Positions 34,760 through 44,951 are shown, counted from the stretch's first letter. The stretch is DNA of 64,000 nucleotides from Branchipolynoe longqiensis (GCA_030323885.1 CM059186.1:168687230-168751229), one strand, 5' to 3'. Notes: generated by a model not told the origin, from the sequence alone. Made by a program: numbers and translations.

Positions 34760-37429
34760 GTTCATCATATAGGATCTCAGGTACTCAATTTTGGATGATG
34801 ATGAAAAAGTTGGTCACCTCAGGACAGTCGCCAAACTTCTGCGAGAAGAGATGATGCAACAACGGAGTTGGTTTTTCACAGGAAACTTCAATAACTTTGA
34901 AAATCCGTCTTTACTACAGTTTTTCTTGAGCCACCTGCTCTTTGGTAGTGACTTCGTCAAAGTGTCTGGAATACGGGACCAGGAGGTGGACAAACTGTTG
35001 ACGTCACAAGCCAATTTCTAGTTCAGAATACTCGGACTGATCGCCAGGTAAAACACCAGCCAAAGAAAGACAGTGCATTCCGACAAACGGTCCAAACCCC
35101 TCTCTCGATCGGTCTTCCCCTGGCTGTTCACTCTAGAGTGCGCGACAATAATATCATCGAGAACCTCTCAGCTGTCTATGTCGGAAGGGACTATCTGAAG
35201 ATCCTTGACTTAGAGAAACAAGTTGAGCAGTGTGTTCTCCAACTAATCAAGGAGGCTGGTGGATTTTGTCTTCCAGACTTTGCCAAGAAGGGTCTGAACA
35301 CGTGGTTTGCGATAAATAATATTGACCTCTTGGAATACACACCGACTGTGCAAGGAACCTTCCATGGAACAGTTATTGTTATGTTCCAGCAAGATGAAGA
35401 TGGGGAGTTGATGAACCGACCACTTGAAATACCAGAAAAGCTTGTTTCACAGACACATCTGGCCTTTGAAGTGAACATGGTGCAAGACCCAATCATCAAA
35501 ACAACCCCATTGAGATTTGAGGTCTGCGAAATGGGAAAGGGGAAGAATATACTTTCCAAAGGTTTCACTCACACCTGGGGACTTGCAAACTACCTTGGAA
35601 CTGATGAAAACATGGCCACAACCCAGGGCTTTAATGTTCAATCAAATCAGGAAGAGTATCCTAACGACAGCGCTCCAGATGACGCTATACTCTCAGTCAA
35701 AGAACACGTACACCAACCAGAGAAATTGGTAAAGAGAGATGTGATGCCAACTTGGGCTGCTACCAAATCTCTGCTGTTATCCCAGTCTTCTGAGAGCCCA
35801 ACACGCACAAATGTACAGGTGATTGCTCCATTATTCAAGACCTCGCCCATGGACTATGGGACTCTTTACACTGTTCTTCAGTTAAACCAGGGAATCTCTG
35901 CCACTGTCGTTGGTCCACAGAGGAAAACTTTGATAACGCTTTGACCTTGATCTATACTCATGTGCGTTGACGATTCAACAGTCAGTTGGGAACACCAATT
36001 GGATCTTGAGAGCAGGAGCTCTCCACATTGCATTTGCCACTTTGCATGCTCTTGGTAAAATGGTCGATGGCAGTGGCCTGGATACATGTGCCATTGAAAG
36101 TGGTGCATACACATCAGCAGCTCTTCGTGGGATCTTTGGTGGCAAAGCATACAAGCGAGGACTTGAGTACCACGTCACTACCAGCCTAGCAATTATGATG
36201 ATGCGGTTTGATGCCATATTATCCACCCTTCCAAAAGGTCCAGTTTGTGTCCAGTGCATAACTCTCAAGGACAAGCTTCATTCACGTAGCCCTGATATGA
36301 TAGAGGTCTACGAAGATGTCAGATCATGGTACTCAGGAAATGTGAAACCACAGGAGGAGGAGAGAGGCATCGGAGAGTTTGCCGAGTTTCTGTCAGCGTA
36401 TCTTGACCAGGTGGAAAGCCTTCTTTAGTTCATCAGCTCATGCGCTTAGAGTTAGCTCGCTTCTTTGGAGGACCTCATAAAGTATTTCTTCGCACGTTAT
36501 CTCCTCAACTACGCTCGACTGATGCTTGTCCTTTTTTCACAAATGAATGCACTGGAAGAGGTCGAGCCTGAAACATGGACTGCATTGATGTCAGCTAGCT
36601 TCGTCATTGCAAAATCGGATCAGGCCCTCAAGCAGGAAATAAAGAAACTAAAGGGGCATGGTGGTATGGTAGGGCTCAGTAGAGATGAAGCTGCTCTTGA
36701 TCAAATCGTGATGACAACACCTCACCTTGCTCGTCTCGTTGACGGGTATCTTGAGAGCTTCCCAAAAGCTTCCAGATCTTCCGAACTTACAGAACATTAC
36801 CAGCTCTCTGAACAGATTGCATTGAGATCAAGAGCAAATGCAATGAAGATTCGTCACTCAATTGAGTTACTGCATACCTGAAGCTTGATGAAGATGATCC
36901 TACCATTGACTGCTTCAAGGCATTAGGATGTATTTCCATTCCTGATGAGATGAATGATGGCCATCTTCCCACACAGGTGATGGCATTGGAGACTTTCGTG
37001 CATCGCGTCTACAGTTCAAAAGGTCCAACAACCCTACCATCACTCAGGTGGGAGTTGTTCCGGTCAAAGAACTTGGAAGGCGAGATGCTTCCACCAACTC
37101 GTGCTGCATTGCTTCCACATATCATCCGTGCAACCTACATCACAATGCGGGACAAATCATACCCAGATAATTGTCCGGGCCTTCCTCAAATTGAAGAAAA
37201 TGGATGGAAATCGGAGAAAGAGGTGTATGTTCCAGTGAGATGTCTTGCCTTGCCTGCCCCATGGGCTATAGTTGAATTTGTCAAATGTGGCTGCAAAGCA
37301 GGGTGCCAGGGAATTCGGTGTAGGTCCTTGAAGAATGGCCTGCCCTGCACTCCACTCTGTAAATGTTATGGAGGTGACTGTGCAAATACTATTCGGGAGT
37401 ATACTCCAGATATGGACATCGATGAATAG
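34760..37429 (+). pseudogene. Transposon-borne gene of unknown function with C-terminal CXC-like motif, decayed
   Basis: Open segments follow in order: 34,791-35,018, 35,022-35,944 (frame change near 35,020), 35,967-36,428, 36,465-36,880 and about 36,882-37,429. Together they look like one protein broken by shifts and stops. Recognisable features are GLPLAVHSRVRDNN near 35,110, VVGPQRKTLITL near 35,915, GALHIAFATLHALG near 36,020 and KKLKGHGGMVGLSRDEAALD near 36,640. A Cys cluster near 37,287-37,390 reads CGCKAGCQG then CR, then LPCTPLCKCYGGDC, resembling tesmin/TSO1 CXC-type metal-binding motifs. From memory, longer multi-copy uncharacterized proteins of this layout are common in marine invertebrate genomes. 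They carry a nuclease-like middle region that would fall at the 36,880 junction and is absent here. I do not assign a function. Confidence 0.7.
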
Positions 37430-37544
37430 CGTACTGATTCTTCGGAATTTTTATGTCGGATTTGAGAGTTTTGCCAGCAAATACTTCAATAACTCTCCCA
37501 GAGGAACTTTGCAAAGAATCAGCTCAGAGTTCTTCACAAAAGTC

Positions 37545-37914
37545 TCACAAATTGAGAAAATCTGATCATACATGGTGAGGATACGGAGCGAGACCCTATA
37601 TACTGACCGGGAGTGCAAGAAGGAAACTTCCGGTTGCTTTGTATGTGCTACAAATCAACTCAGCTTACCTCAAAACCTACAAATCGACACTTCAAGTATG
37701 AAAATCGGTCAATAACTTCCGGAGATAGGTGAATGGCCAGTTGCGGGGGGTCTCAAAATGGAAATGACCCCCCACGAAGGGGGGAGGGGTCTGAAAATTT
37801 GGACCCCATCATTTTCTCTTAGCCTGAACCCTATTGAAGCCAGAACTGCAAAAAAATCAATTTTAGCACAAAAATCCTACGGGAGCTGTTGTCCTTACAT
37901 TACATACTGCACTA
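37545..37914 (-). repeat. Right terminal inverted repeat
   Basis: It is the reverse complement of the left repeat, from AGAAAATCTGATCATACATG to the terminal GCACTA. The innermost ~80 bp are diverged and the outer 270 bp well conserved. Confidence 0.85.
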
Positions 37915-38034
37915 TTAGGAAGCGACAAGTATCAATTTTATAAGTCATTGGTTTGACTCGACCGGGAAGCGAACTCCCGAGCTCCCCTCCCGCATGCGAG
38001 GCCCGCGCTCTACCGGTTCAGCTGCCGTGCCCGG

Positions 38035-38036
<2 letters not shown>
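37915..38036 (-). mobile_element. SINE family A, copy 5, head-side half
   Basis: The stretch continues the SINE from 34,295: GGAAGCGACAAGTATCAATT, the linker GTCGAGTCAAACCAATGACT (minus strand), and a tRNA-like head with GGTAGAGCGCGGGCCTCGCA. A GAT microsatellite (38,038-38,075) adjoins the head. Confidence 0.88.

Positions 38037-38076
<40 letters not shown>
38037..38076. repeat. (GAT)n microsatellite
   Basis: About 12 uninterrupted GAT triplets lie next to the SINE head. Confidence 0.95.
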
Positions 38077-38078
<2 letters not shown>

Positions 38079-38484
38079 TTTTGCAGGTATATAACTCCAA
38101 CCTAAATAATATTTAGCTAATAAGTTATACACCACAAAACCCTTAGCAAAACAGACCACATGTATGGCTTTGGTTGTCAACCCTTACAAGTGACTCACTC
38201 TCCAAGCAGGACTTCCGGTCTTCCATCATTGCCAGTCTGATCCGGTGGCTCGTTCTCCAAGCAGAGCCTTGGTCTCGCACCAAACTGGCCTTTGAACGTG
38301 TGAAGTTGCCTGTCTTTCATGTTGTCGCAAGTGTCTGTGGAATAGAGGAGATCTTCCAAGGCTTCATGAAGCCGGGCCTTTCTCTGACCTTTGCCGGGTT
38401 ATTTGTAAAAAGGTTAGAGGGCTTCGGCCGTCGAACTGCACCAATGTATGCGTATTGTGGCTGAAGGAATACCCTACAGAACTA
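38077..38484. other. Unique stretch, no gene assigned
   Basis: A 96-codon plus-strand frame at 38,174-38,464 (contains FHVVASVCGIEEIFQGF) lacks a recognisable domain or an ATG in good context. It could be a fragment of a mobile-element protein. I see no splice sites that would support an exon. Confidence 0.3.
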
Positions 38485-38676
38485 CAGTAGAACTTCTCTA
38501 AATCGATGGACCATCGGGCCGACTTTAATTGGTCTATTTAGGGAGGTGGGAGGTTTAGGGATTGTTGTAAATGGTTACAATGGTATTGTAGGAGCGATCG
38601 TTTGGGACCCAAATAAAGCGATTGATATAGGGGAGTGGTTGATCTGTGGAGGTGGTCGGTTAGAGAGGTTATACTG
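38485..38676. mobile_element. 192-bp pogo/Tigger-like MITE
   Basis: The inverted termini are CAGTAGAACTTCTCTAAATC on the left and, in reverse complement, CAGTATAACCTCTCTAACCG on the right. They are flanked by TA at 38,483-38,484 and 38,677-38,678. CAGT ends with TA duplication are characteristic of pogo-group Tc1/mariner MITEs (family knowledge). There is no coding capacity. Confidence 0.78.
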
Positions 38677-38851
38677 TAGTTCCTTAGCGGAGTCGCACAA
38701 TCTTCTGCGACACTGTGACTGACATATCTCCATCTTTTGGCTTTTTTTAACCACATTGTAAATATATCATAGTATGGTTTATTATACGTCACCTCAGATT
38801 AGAATAGATACTGCTAGCAATTGCGTTCTATTACATCTACATTATTATTAT

Positions 38852-39025
38852 TGTCGTGGGGGTGATGAAAATGGGAAATATTGCGCATAGAGCGGGAATC
38901 GAACCCACATCTCTTGCATTCAGGGCATGTGTGTTAAGCATTACAGCACCTACCTAGGCTCCCTGATATCACCACACTATCTACACCTACCTGTCTATGT
39001 GGCTGCTTGCAGGAGAGGTCTGTGA
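38852..39025 (-). mobile_element. SINE family B copy
   Basis: On the minus strand there is a leader resembling TGCACTGACCTCTCAGGCAA (worn), then CCTAGGTAGGTGCTGTAATG, box B GGTTCGATTCCCGC and the tail TTTTCATCACCCCCACGACA. Box A carries a small insertion relative to the 48,736 copy. Confidence 0.82.
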
Positions 39026-40360
39026 ATACTACTACTACATTGCTACTATCAGATCAGGATTCAAACTCATTGAGCGTCCTGGTTACGGCACCAATGTTGC
39101 GCTACTTGTATACACACACACGTTGAAGTGTGCTGTAAAATGTATGGGACACAATGCACAGAGTAGGACTCTAACCTGCACCGTTGCTGTTCCAGAGACA
39201 GCATCCTATTGTAGAGTTGGTGTTCGAATCTGTGGCTATCTAGGTAGGCTAAAGTGAAAAACAATACAGACGGAGAGAAAGAGAGGAAGGAAAGCAAAAG
39301 TCAGAGTGTAAGAGAGAGTCCAAGCCCTCTGGTTTATTATATCTAGTACATGGATTCCTGGTATAGGATCATGCTATTCACCTCAACCAATAGGGACGCA
39401 GCCTTCCCAGTTCCTCCAATAGGCACTCAGCATTTCTGGTTACCATGACCACCAGTTGTCTGCCCACCACCAAAGCTGGTTGACCTGTGGCCACCACCAA
39501 CCTTGACCCCTGTGTACATTGACCCCTACCTCAGCAGAGAGCCAGGCACTGAGTGCACTCACCCGACCTGCCAATCATCCCTATGTCTATAATTACCTGC
39601 CCTCAAGCATGGGCCAAGCGATATATATAAACACACACTTTTGGCTGGCCACACAGAATAATAATAGAGGATTTCCATTTCCCCCCTCTGCTGATTATGG
39701 GAATATTTTACACTATCAGTAGACCACCTAGACGTATACTGTAGTAGTCTGCCAATATGACATGGTGGGGGTCGACCACACTGACGCTTGCCATGTCAGG
39801 AGGACCAATAGGTGGCAGCACGCGATTGGGGTGGTGTCTAGAGTGGACTGTTCCCCAACTTGCTAGTATCTCTCAATGGTGGTTATGCGGTACCCAGCTG
39901 TGCAGTGGTATGTCACTCTACCAGTGGACCTAGGCAGTAATAACCCAGTGAATGTTCGCCAGCATTGAAGCAACTACCACGCGTCAATCTTACCAATGAG
40001 AATTGAAAGCGCGGCCTAACAACACGACACGACACACAGTGACCTGTCTCTACCACTGCCCCTACTGATGCCAAGCGCATCTGCTACACTTATTTACATT
40101 TAGACCACTGCAAATTGGAATATCAGACCCTGCCAATTAGCCACATGCTTTTGACGCGTTAAAAGACCCCGGTGCCAGGAGATGCTCTCAGGAGAAGGCG
40201 GCCTTGATATTTCTGTAAGTGGTTTGGTGTTCTTTTTTACCGCTGAAGCCATCGAGCCTCTTCAAGTCTCTTCAAGTAGGAGAGAGCGCCAAGAGATAAG
40301 GCTCTTAGAGGGTGCTAAAAGACAGGCTCACTTAACCCTGAAAGGACCCCGCCTCATTAA
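39026..40360. other. Long non-repetitive stretch, no gene recognised
   Basis: No domain-bearing open frame and no element was recognised. Short frames (67-86 codons) lack any family signature. TGGTCACCATGACC-like words and PuPy-rich segments are ordinary. Introns or UTR of a gene outside the window cannot be excluded. Confidence 0.35.
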
Positions 40361-40364
40361 CGCA

Positions 40365-41095
40365 GGAACACAGCAGGACGCCACCTGTATTAATGTATCC
40401 TCAGAGCAGGACGCCACCTGCATTAGTGTATCCTCACAGCAGGATGCCACCTGCATTAATGTATCCTCACAGCAGGACGCCACCTGCATTAGTGTATCCT
40501 CACAGCAGGATGCTGCCTGCATTAATGTATCCTCACAGCAGGACACCACCTGCACTAGTGTATCCCCACAGCAGGACGCCACCTGCATTAATGTATCCTC
40601 ACAGCAGGACGCCACATGCATTAATGTATCCCCACAGCAGGACGCCACATGCATTAATGTATCCTCGCAGCAGGATGCCACCTGCATTAATGTATCCTCA
40701 CAGCAGGATGCCACCTGCATTAGTGTATCCTCACAGCAGGACGCCACCTGCATTAATGTATCCTCACAGCAGGACGCCACCTGCATTAGTGTATCCTCAC
40801 AGCAGGACGCCACCTGCATTGATGTATCCTCCCAGCAGGACGCCACCTGCATTAATTTATCCTCACAGCAGGACGCCACCTGCATTAATGTATCCTCTCA
40901 GCAGGACACCACCTGCATTAATGTGTCCTCTCAGTAGGACACCAGCTGCTTAAATGTTTCATCAAAGCTGGACAACACCAGCTTTAATGTATCCTCACAG
41001 CAGAACACCACCTGCATTAATATATCCTCACAGCAGGACACCACCTGCACCAATGAATCCTCATCGCAGAAAACCACCTGCATTCATGCACGCAA
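40365..41095. repeat. 33-bp minisatellite, second locus (opposite orientation)
   Basis: Units read CAGGACGCCACCTGCATTAA then TGTATCCTCACAG (33 bp, about 22 copies). The reverse complement is the 19.8-20.7 kb unit. Frames on both strands are open for about 185-250 codons with an 11-residue period; I reject them as genes. An ATG lies at 40,182 in front of the plus-strand frame, but the 60 codons before the array have no recognisable features. Confidence 0.92.
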
Positions 41096-41452
41096 CATGT
41101 CTGACCATTTAAAGATGGTTCATTATTAATCTAAGCTAAGAATTACAACTATTTTAGGAGCAGTTTAAGAGGTCACTGAGAAATAAAACAGTCAGGTTTT
41201 AGCGAAGCCTGGGAAAAGTCAGGGGCAGATTCCAACTTCCGGTGTGTCCGGAGTCGTTGAGAGTACATGGATCTGGTATGAAATAACAGTTGCTCCATTT
41301 ACCACGCAGGGAACAAGATAATTACAGATGAATATGTGTCGTTCTTTTTATTTTACTGAATTTGTATTTTGTTTTATTTGTTTTGCTTCGTAGATTAGTT
41401 AATTAAGCTGGGGAATTTTCAATCGTGTTCATTTGGTGTTTCTCACTCCACT
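41096..41452. other. Non-repetitive A/T-rich stretch
   Basis: Nothing recognisable, except an AACTTCCGGTGTGTCCGG word near 41,236. Confidence 0.4.
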
Positions 41453-41534
41453 GCTGCTTGCCCTATCCTGGTAATTCCGAAGTCCAGGCTAGGTAGTGGC
41501 AAGTTACCAGTTGTTAAGTCATTGGTTCGACTGG
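41453..41534 (-). mobile_element. SINE family A fragment
   Basis: CTTGCCCTATCCTGGTAATT through the GGTTCGACTGG segment corresponds to the linker and first body part of the family. The head and the distal body are missing. It abuts the purine tract. Confidence 0.7.
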
Positions 41535-41539
41535 TTTGT

Positions 41540-42250
41540 AGAAACAGACGGAGAGAGGGAGAGATAAGGAGAGGGAGAGAGGGAGAGAGGGAGGAAGAGA
41601 AGGAGAGAGGGAGAGACGGAGAGAGGGAGGAAGGGAAGGAGAGAGGAAGAGAGGGAGAGAGGGAGAGGGAGAGAGGGAGAGAGGGAGAGAGGGAGAGAGG
41701 GAGAGAGGGAGAGAGGGAGAGAGGGAGAGAGATGGAGAGAAGGAGGAAGGGAAGGAGTGAGGAAGAGAGGGAGAGAGGGAGGGCGGGAGAGAGGGAAGGA
41801 GAGAGGAAGAGGGGAGAGATGGAGAGAGGGAGAGAGGGAGAGAGGGAAGGGGAGAGGGAGAGAGGGGAGAGAGGGAGACGGGGAGAGAGGGAGACAGGGA
41901 GAGAGGGAGAGAAGGAAGGAGAGAGGGAGACAGGGAGACAGGGAGAGAGAGAGGGAGACAGGGAGAGAGGGAGACAGGGAGAGAGGGAGAGAGGAAGAGA
42001 GGGAGACATGGAGAGAGGGAGAGAGGGAGAGAGGGAGAGAGGGAGAGAGGGAGAGAGGAAGAGAGGGAGAGAGGGAGAGAGGAAGAGAGGGAGATAGGGA
42101 GAGAGGGAAAGAGGGAGAGAGGGAGAGGGAGAGGGAGAGATGGACAGAGCGAGAGCTGGAGAGAGGGAGAGAGGGAGAGAGGGAGAGAGGAAGAGGGAGA
42201 AATGGAAAGAGGGAGAGAGGGAAAGACAATGAGAGTGCAAGAGGGAAAGA
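41540..42250. repeat. Long polypurine (GGGAGAGA)n tract
   Basis: About 700 bp of nearly uninterrupted G/A on the plus strand, mainly GGGAGAGA octamers with GGAAGAGA and GGGAGACA variants. Long mirror-symmetric stretches allow triplex DNA (general knowledge). Frames of up to 364 codons on both strands are artefacts. Confidence 0.95.
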
Positions 42251-42884
42251 GAAAGGACGAGAGAGAGTGCGATAAATACATGGGGGGGGGGGGGAGGAGA
42301 ACAAGAAACAGTGACTGAATGAGACCTGGTTGTAATTGGAGAAAGTGAGGTAAGGCCCTGCTGAAGGGAAAGGGCACCAATGGACAGAGATAGAGTCGCA
42401 GGTACACAGAGACGCGGAGAAAGCAATTCAGGGACATCTGTACAGATAGAGTGAGATGCAGACTGCGAGTTAGTCGTCTGCTTGTAGAACAACTCGGCAA
42501 CCAGCTCCCAGCCGGCGCGAGCTGCTCGTTCTGTCAACAGCCTCCTCTCGGCTCTGAGCTGCTCACCTCAGATCAAGGCCGCTTTAATCCGCTCGACTCA
42601 AATAACCCACTCGCCAAATCGGATTGGGCGTGTGGACAAGCTACTAAGCCGCGGCCATCCCACAAACAGCCGGCCTGCCCCCCTGGGGGCCCTCCCGCCG
42701 CCCGCCACCCGCCGCCCGTCGCCCGCCGCCCGCCGCCCGCCGCCCGCCGCCCGCCGCCCGCCGCCCGCCTCGTGCAGGCCGCCAGGTGCCCGGATATGAC
42801 GTCACTGAGTCGGGGTGTGTAGTCCGCCGGTCTGATGTCCGTGAGCTGAGCGCCATTGTGAGGTTAGAGGGCATGCTCAGAGCA
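42251..42884. other. Unique segment ending in a GC-rich (CCGCCCG)n block
   Basis: A G-run lies at 42,282-42,296. 42,640-42,880 is strongly GC/CpG-rich and contains about ten CCGCCCG heptamers at 42,698-42,770. No coding region is assigned. Confidence 0.5.
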
Positions 42885-43510
42885 ATGAAGGTCAGCAGTC
42901 AGAGCAGAAGTCGGGACAGCAGTCAGGCAGCAGTCAGGCAGCAGTCAGGCAGCAGTCAGGCAGCAGTCAGGCAGCAGTCAGGCAGCAGTCAAGCAGCAGT
43001 CAAGCAGCAGTCAGGCAGCAGGCAGCTGTCAGGCAGCAGGCAGGCAGCAGCCAGGGACCTGCCAGGCAGCAGTCAGGCAACCGTCAGGCAGCAGTCAGGC
43101 AACCGCCACGCAGCAGTCAGAGACCTGCCAGGCACCAGCCAGGCAGCAATCAGGCAGCAGTCAGACGACCGTCACGCGACAGTCAGGCAACCGTCACGCA
43201 GCAGTCATGCAGCAGTCAGGCTGCAGTCAGCGGTTAGACAACAGTCAGACAACCATTAGAAAGCTGCCAGGCAGCAGTCAGGCAGCAATCGAACAGCAAT
43301 CAGGCAGCAGTCAGGCAAGTCACGCAACAGTTAGGCAACAGCCAGGCTGCAGTCAGCGGTTAGGCATCAGTCATACAACAGTCAGAGATCTGCCAGGCAT
43401 CAGTCAGGCAGCAATCGGGCAGCAGTCAGGCAGAAGTCGGGCAGCAGTCTAACAGCAGTCAGGCAGCAGTCAGGCAGCAGTTAGGCAGCAGTCAGGCTGT
43501 TGTCAGGGAG
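42885..43510. repeat. 11-bp array (CAGTCAGGCAG)
   Basis: About 55 units of CAGTCAGGCAG, with variants such as ACCGTCACGCAG and GACCTGCCAGGCAG. Gln/Ser/Arg-rich frames are repeat artefacts. Confidence 0.92.
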
Positions 43511-43544
43511 CCTCACTCAGCTGTCTGATGACGCGATGAGTGTG

Positions 43545-43690
43545 ACAGCCCGGCCTGAGCGTGGTGTCACGTGACACACGCCGCGTCCCGGTGACATCGG
43601 CCAGCACAGCGGGTACAGGTGTCACGTGTTTACAAGATGGCCGCTAGGGTGGCATTACGACGTTTTACCTGGTGAGGTGAGTACAGTCCA
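43545..43690 (+). promoter_or_regulatory. Candidate promoter and first exon of a host gene
   Basis: TCACGTGA (43,567) and TCACGTGT (43,622) E-boxes precede ACAAGATGGCCGC, a YY1-type core element overlapping an ATG at 43,637. The frame reads MAARVALRRFT and reaches a tandem donor: TG|GTGAGG at 43,671/43,672 and GAG|GTGAGT at 43,676/43,677. Only the first donor avoids an in-frame TGA. A basic, Ala/Arg-rich N-terminus is what a mitochondrial presequence would look like. No second exon was identified, so this is inference. Confidence 0.3.
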
Positions 43691-43794
43691 CTACAGACCT
43701 ACCTTTCTGTCTAACACTTGTAAGAGGGTTCGATTTGCACTCAAGCAGGAACTGGTTCTCTCAGTAAGAAGGTAAAAGATGGGTAATTATTACT

Positions 43795-44030
43795 GGATTT
43801 CATCATAGGACACAAATCCTAAGCACTGACTACTTGGTCTATCAGATTAATACAACAACACAACAGGACATAAACTGTGAGTCCTAACTATCTGGTCTAT
43901 CAGATTAATACAACAACACAACAGGACATAAGCTGTGAGTACTAACTATCTGGTCTATCAGATTAATACAACAACACAACAGAAACCCTATGTACTACTT
44001 AGTTGATCTTTCAGATTAATACAGTAACAG
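43795..44030. repeat. 58-bp tandem repeat, ~3.5 copies
   Basis: Units contain CTATCAGATTAATACAACAA and CACAACAGGACATAA, then CTAACTATCTGGT. The last copy is diverged. Confidence 0.85.
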
Positions 44031-44142
44031 TGCTCATGTATTTACAAATATTTATATTTTTAGCCGCTCCTGTAAATGTACTTGTGTGTACAAATCATGT
44101 TTAGAAGTAGACTGTTAAGAAATACAGCCTTGTATAATACGA
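44031..44142. other. Short unique stretch
   Basis: Nothing recognised. Confidence 0.35.
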
Positions 44143-44321
44143 GGAAATGCAAGAGGCAGGCAGACGAAGCGTTGGCATGACAACATCAAAGAGTAAACAG
44201 AACTGGAGTTTGATGACTCCCAGCGGGCGGTGGAGAATAGGAGGGTAACGCAGAGAACGCCAGTTAAAAAGACATCAGTGGCGCCCCCAATGATCCTTAC
44301 GGGTTATGGGAGAACGAAATG
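44143..44321 (+). pseudogene. LINE ORF2 C-terminal fragment
   Basis: The plus-strand translation is RGRQTKRWHDNIKE, a stop, then TELEFDDSQRAVENRR. It closely follows the RGRQ-KRW-DNI-EWTGLEF-SQRAVENR pattern that ends many non-LTR retrotransposon polyproteins (family knowledge). The stop stands where the family has Trp. The frame ends at a TGA near 44,320. It is truncated at the 5' side. Confidence 0.7.
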
Positions 44322-44768
44322 AGGAAGTGTAATTGGGGATGACATTGGCAGTGTGCCAACAACAGGTAAAAAGGCAGAGGCAAAGGCTGCTTAGGGGTGC
44401 AGCTGACACTTATTTGGTTGACCCTCGGGGGACGGGGAGGGGGGGGGCGTCAATATTACACACGGAATACTCCACTGTCCATGTCATCTCAGATGCCTCC
44501 ATACCCAGTTATGATCTGAGGCAAAGTATTTTAACCAATAATGAAATAAAACCTTCACTCAGGGCAATTTCTCAAAGACAAATAATATGGGTTTTATTTC
44601 AATGAAGATGCAGGCAGTAGTTTTGCTCTGGTCGAGCAATATTAAAGTCAGAAAATGATCTCAATTGTGAGGTTGTGGGTTCGATCCATTCAAGTTAAAA
44701 ACGTTCAAAGTTGTCTTCTCAAAATATCTCTATTGGCTACCATTTTATGATGACATCAACATATTGGA
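44322..44768. other. Non-repetitive stretch
   Basis: A G-run at about 44,435-44,448. No gene was recognised. Confidence 0.35.
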
Positions 44769-44951
44769 CGTCTGGTCAAGATAGTGGGTGTCTGGTCAAG
44801 ATAGTGGTCGTCTGGTCAAGATAGTGGGTGTATGGTCAAGATAGTGGTCGCCTGGTCAAGATAGTGCTCTTCTGGTCAAGATAGTGGTTGTATGGTCAAT
44901 ATAGTGATCGTCTGGTCAAGATAGTGCTCGTCTGGTCAAGATAGTGATCGC
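44769..44951. repeat. 20-bp tandem repeat, ~9 copies
   Basis: Units are TCTGGTCAAGATAGTGGTCG with GTGGGTG and GTGCTCG variants. Confidence 0.93.

Larger units (their letters stand above)
34296..37914. mobile_element. 3.6-kb DNA transposon with ~370-400-bp terminal inverted repeats
   Basis: The ends are fixed by the interrupted SINE: GCCAGG-TTA at 34,293-34,295 and TTA-GGAAGCG at 37,915-37,917 give a 3-bp TTA target duplication. The element starts TAGTGTGGTATG and ends CATACTGCACTA. The left TIR runs to about 34,690 and the right from about 37,545. Long stretches are nearly identical (for example TTTTTGTGCTAAAATTGATT and GACCGATTTTCATACTTGAA). There is a 9-10-bp size difference near the tips and divergence towards the inside. 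Superfamily is unknown to me: TTA duplications occur in PIF/Harbinger-type elements, but the TAGTG terminus and the coding content do not clearly match. Confidence 0.88.

Noticed and set aside
35138..36881. Retroviral or other viral gene
   Set aside because: No viral domain motif is seen, and the flanks are DNA-transposon inverted repeats with a TTA duplication.
40182..40937. 251-codon plus-strand protein with 11-residue repeats
   Set aside because: The repeated part is the 33-bp array. The leading ~60 codons have no recognisable domain.
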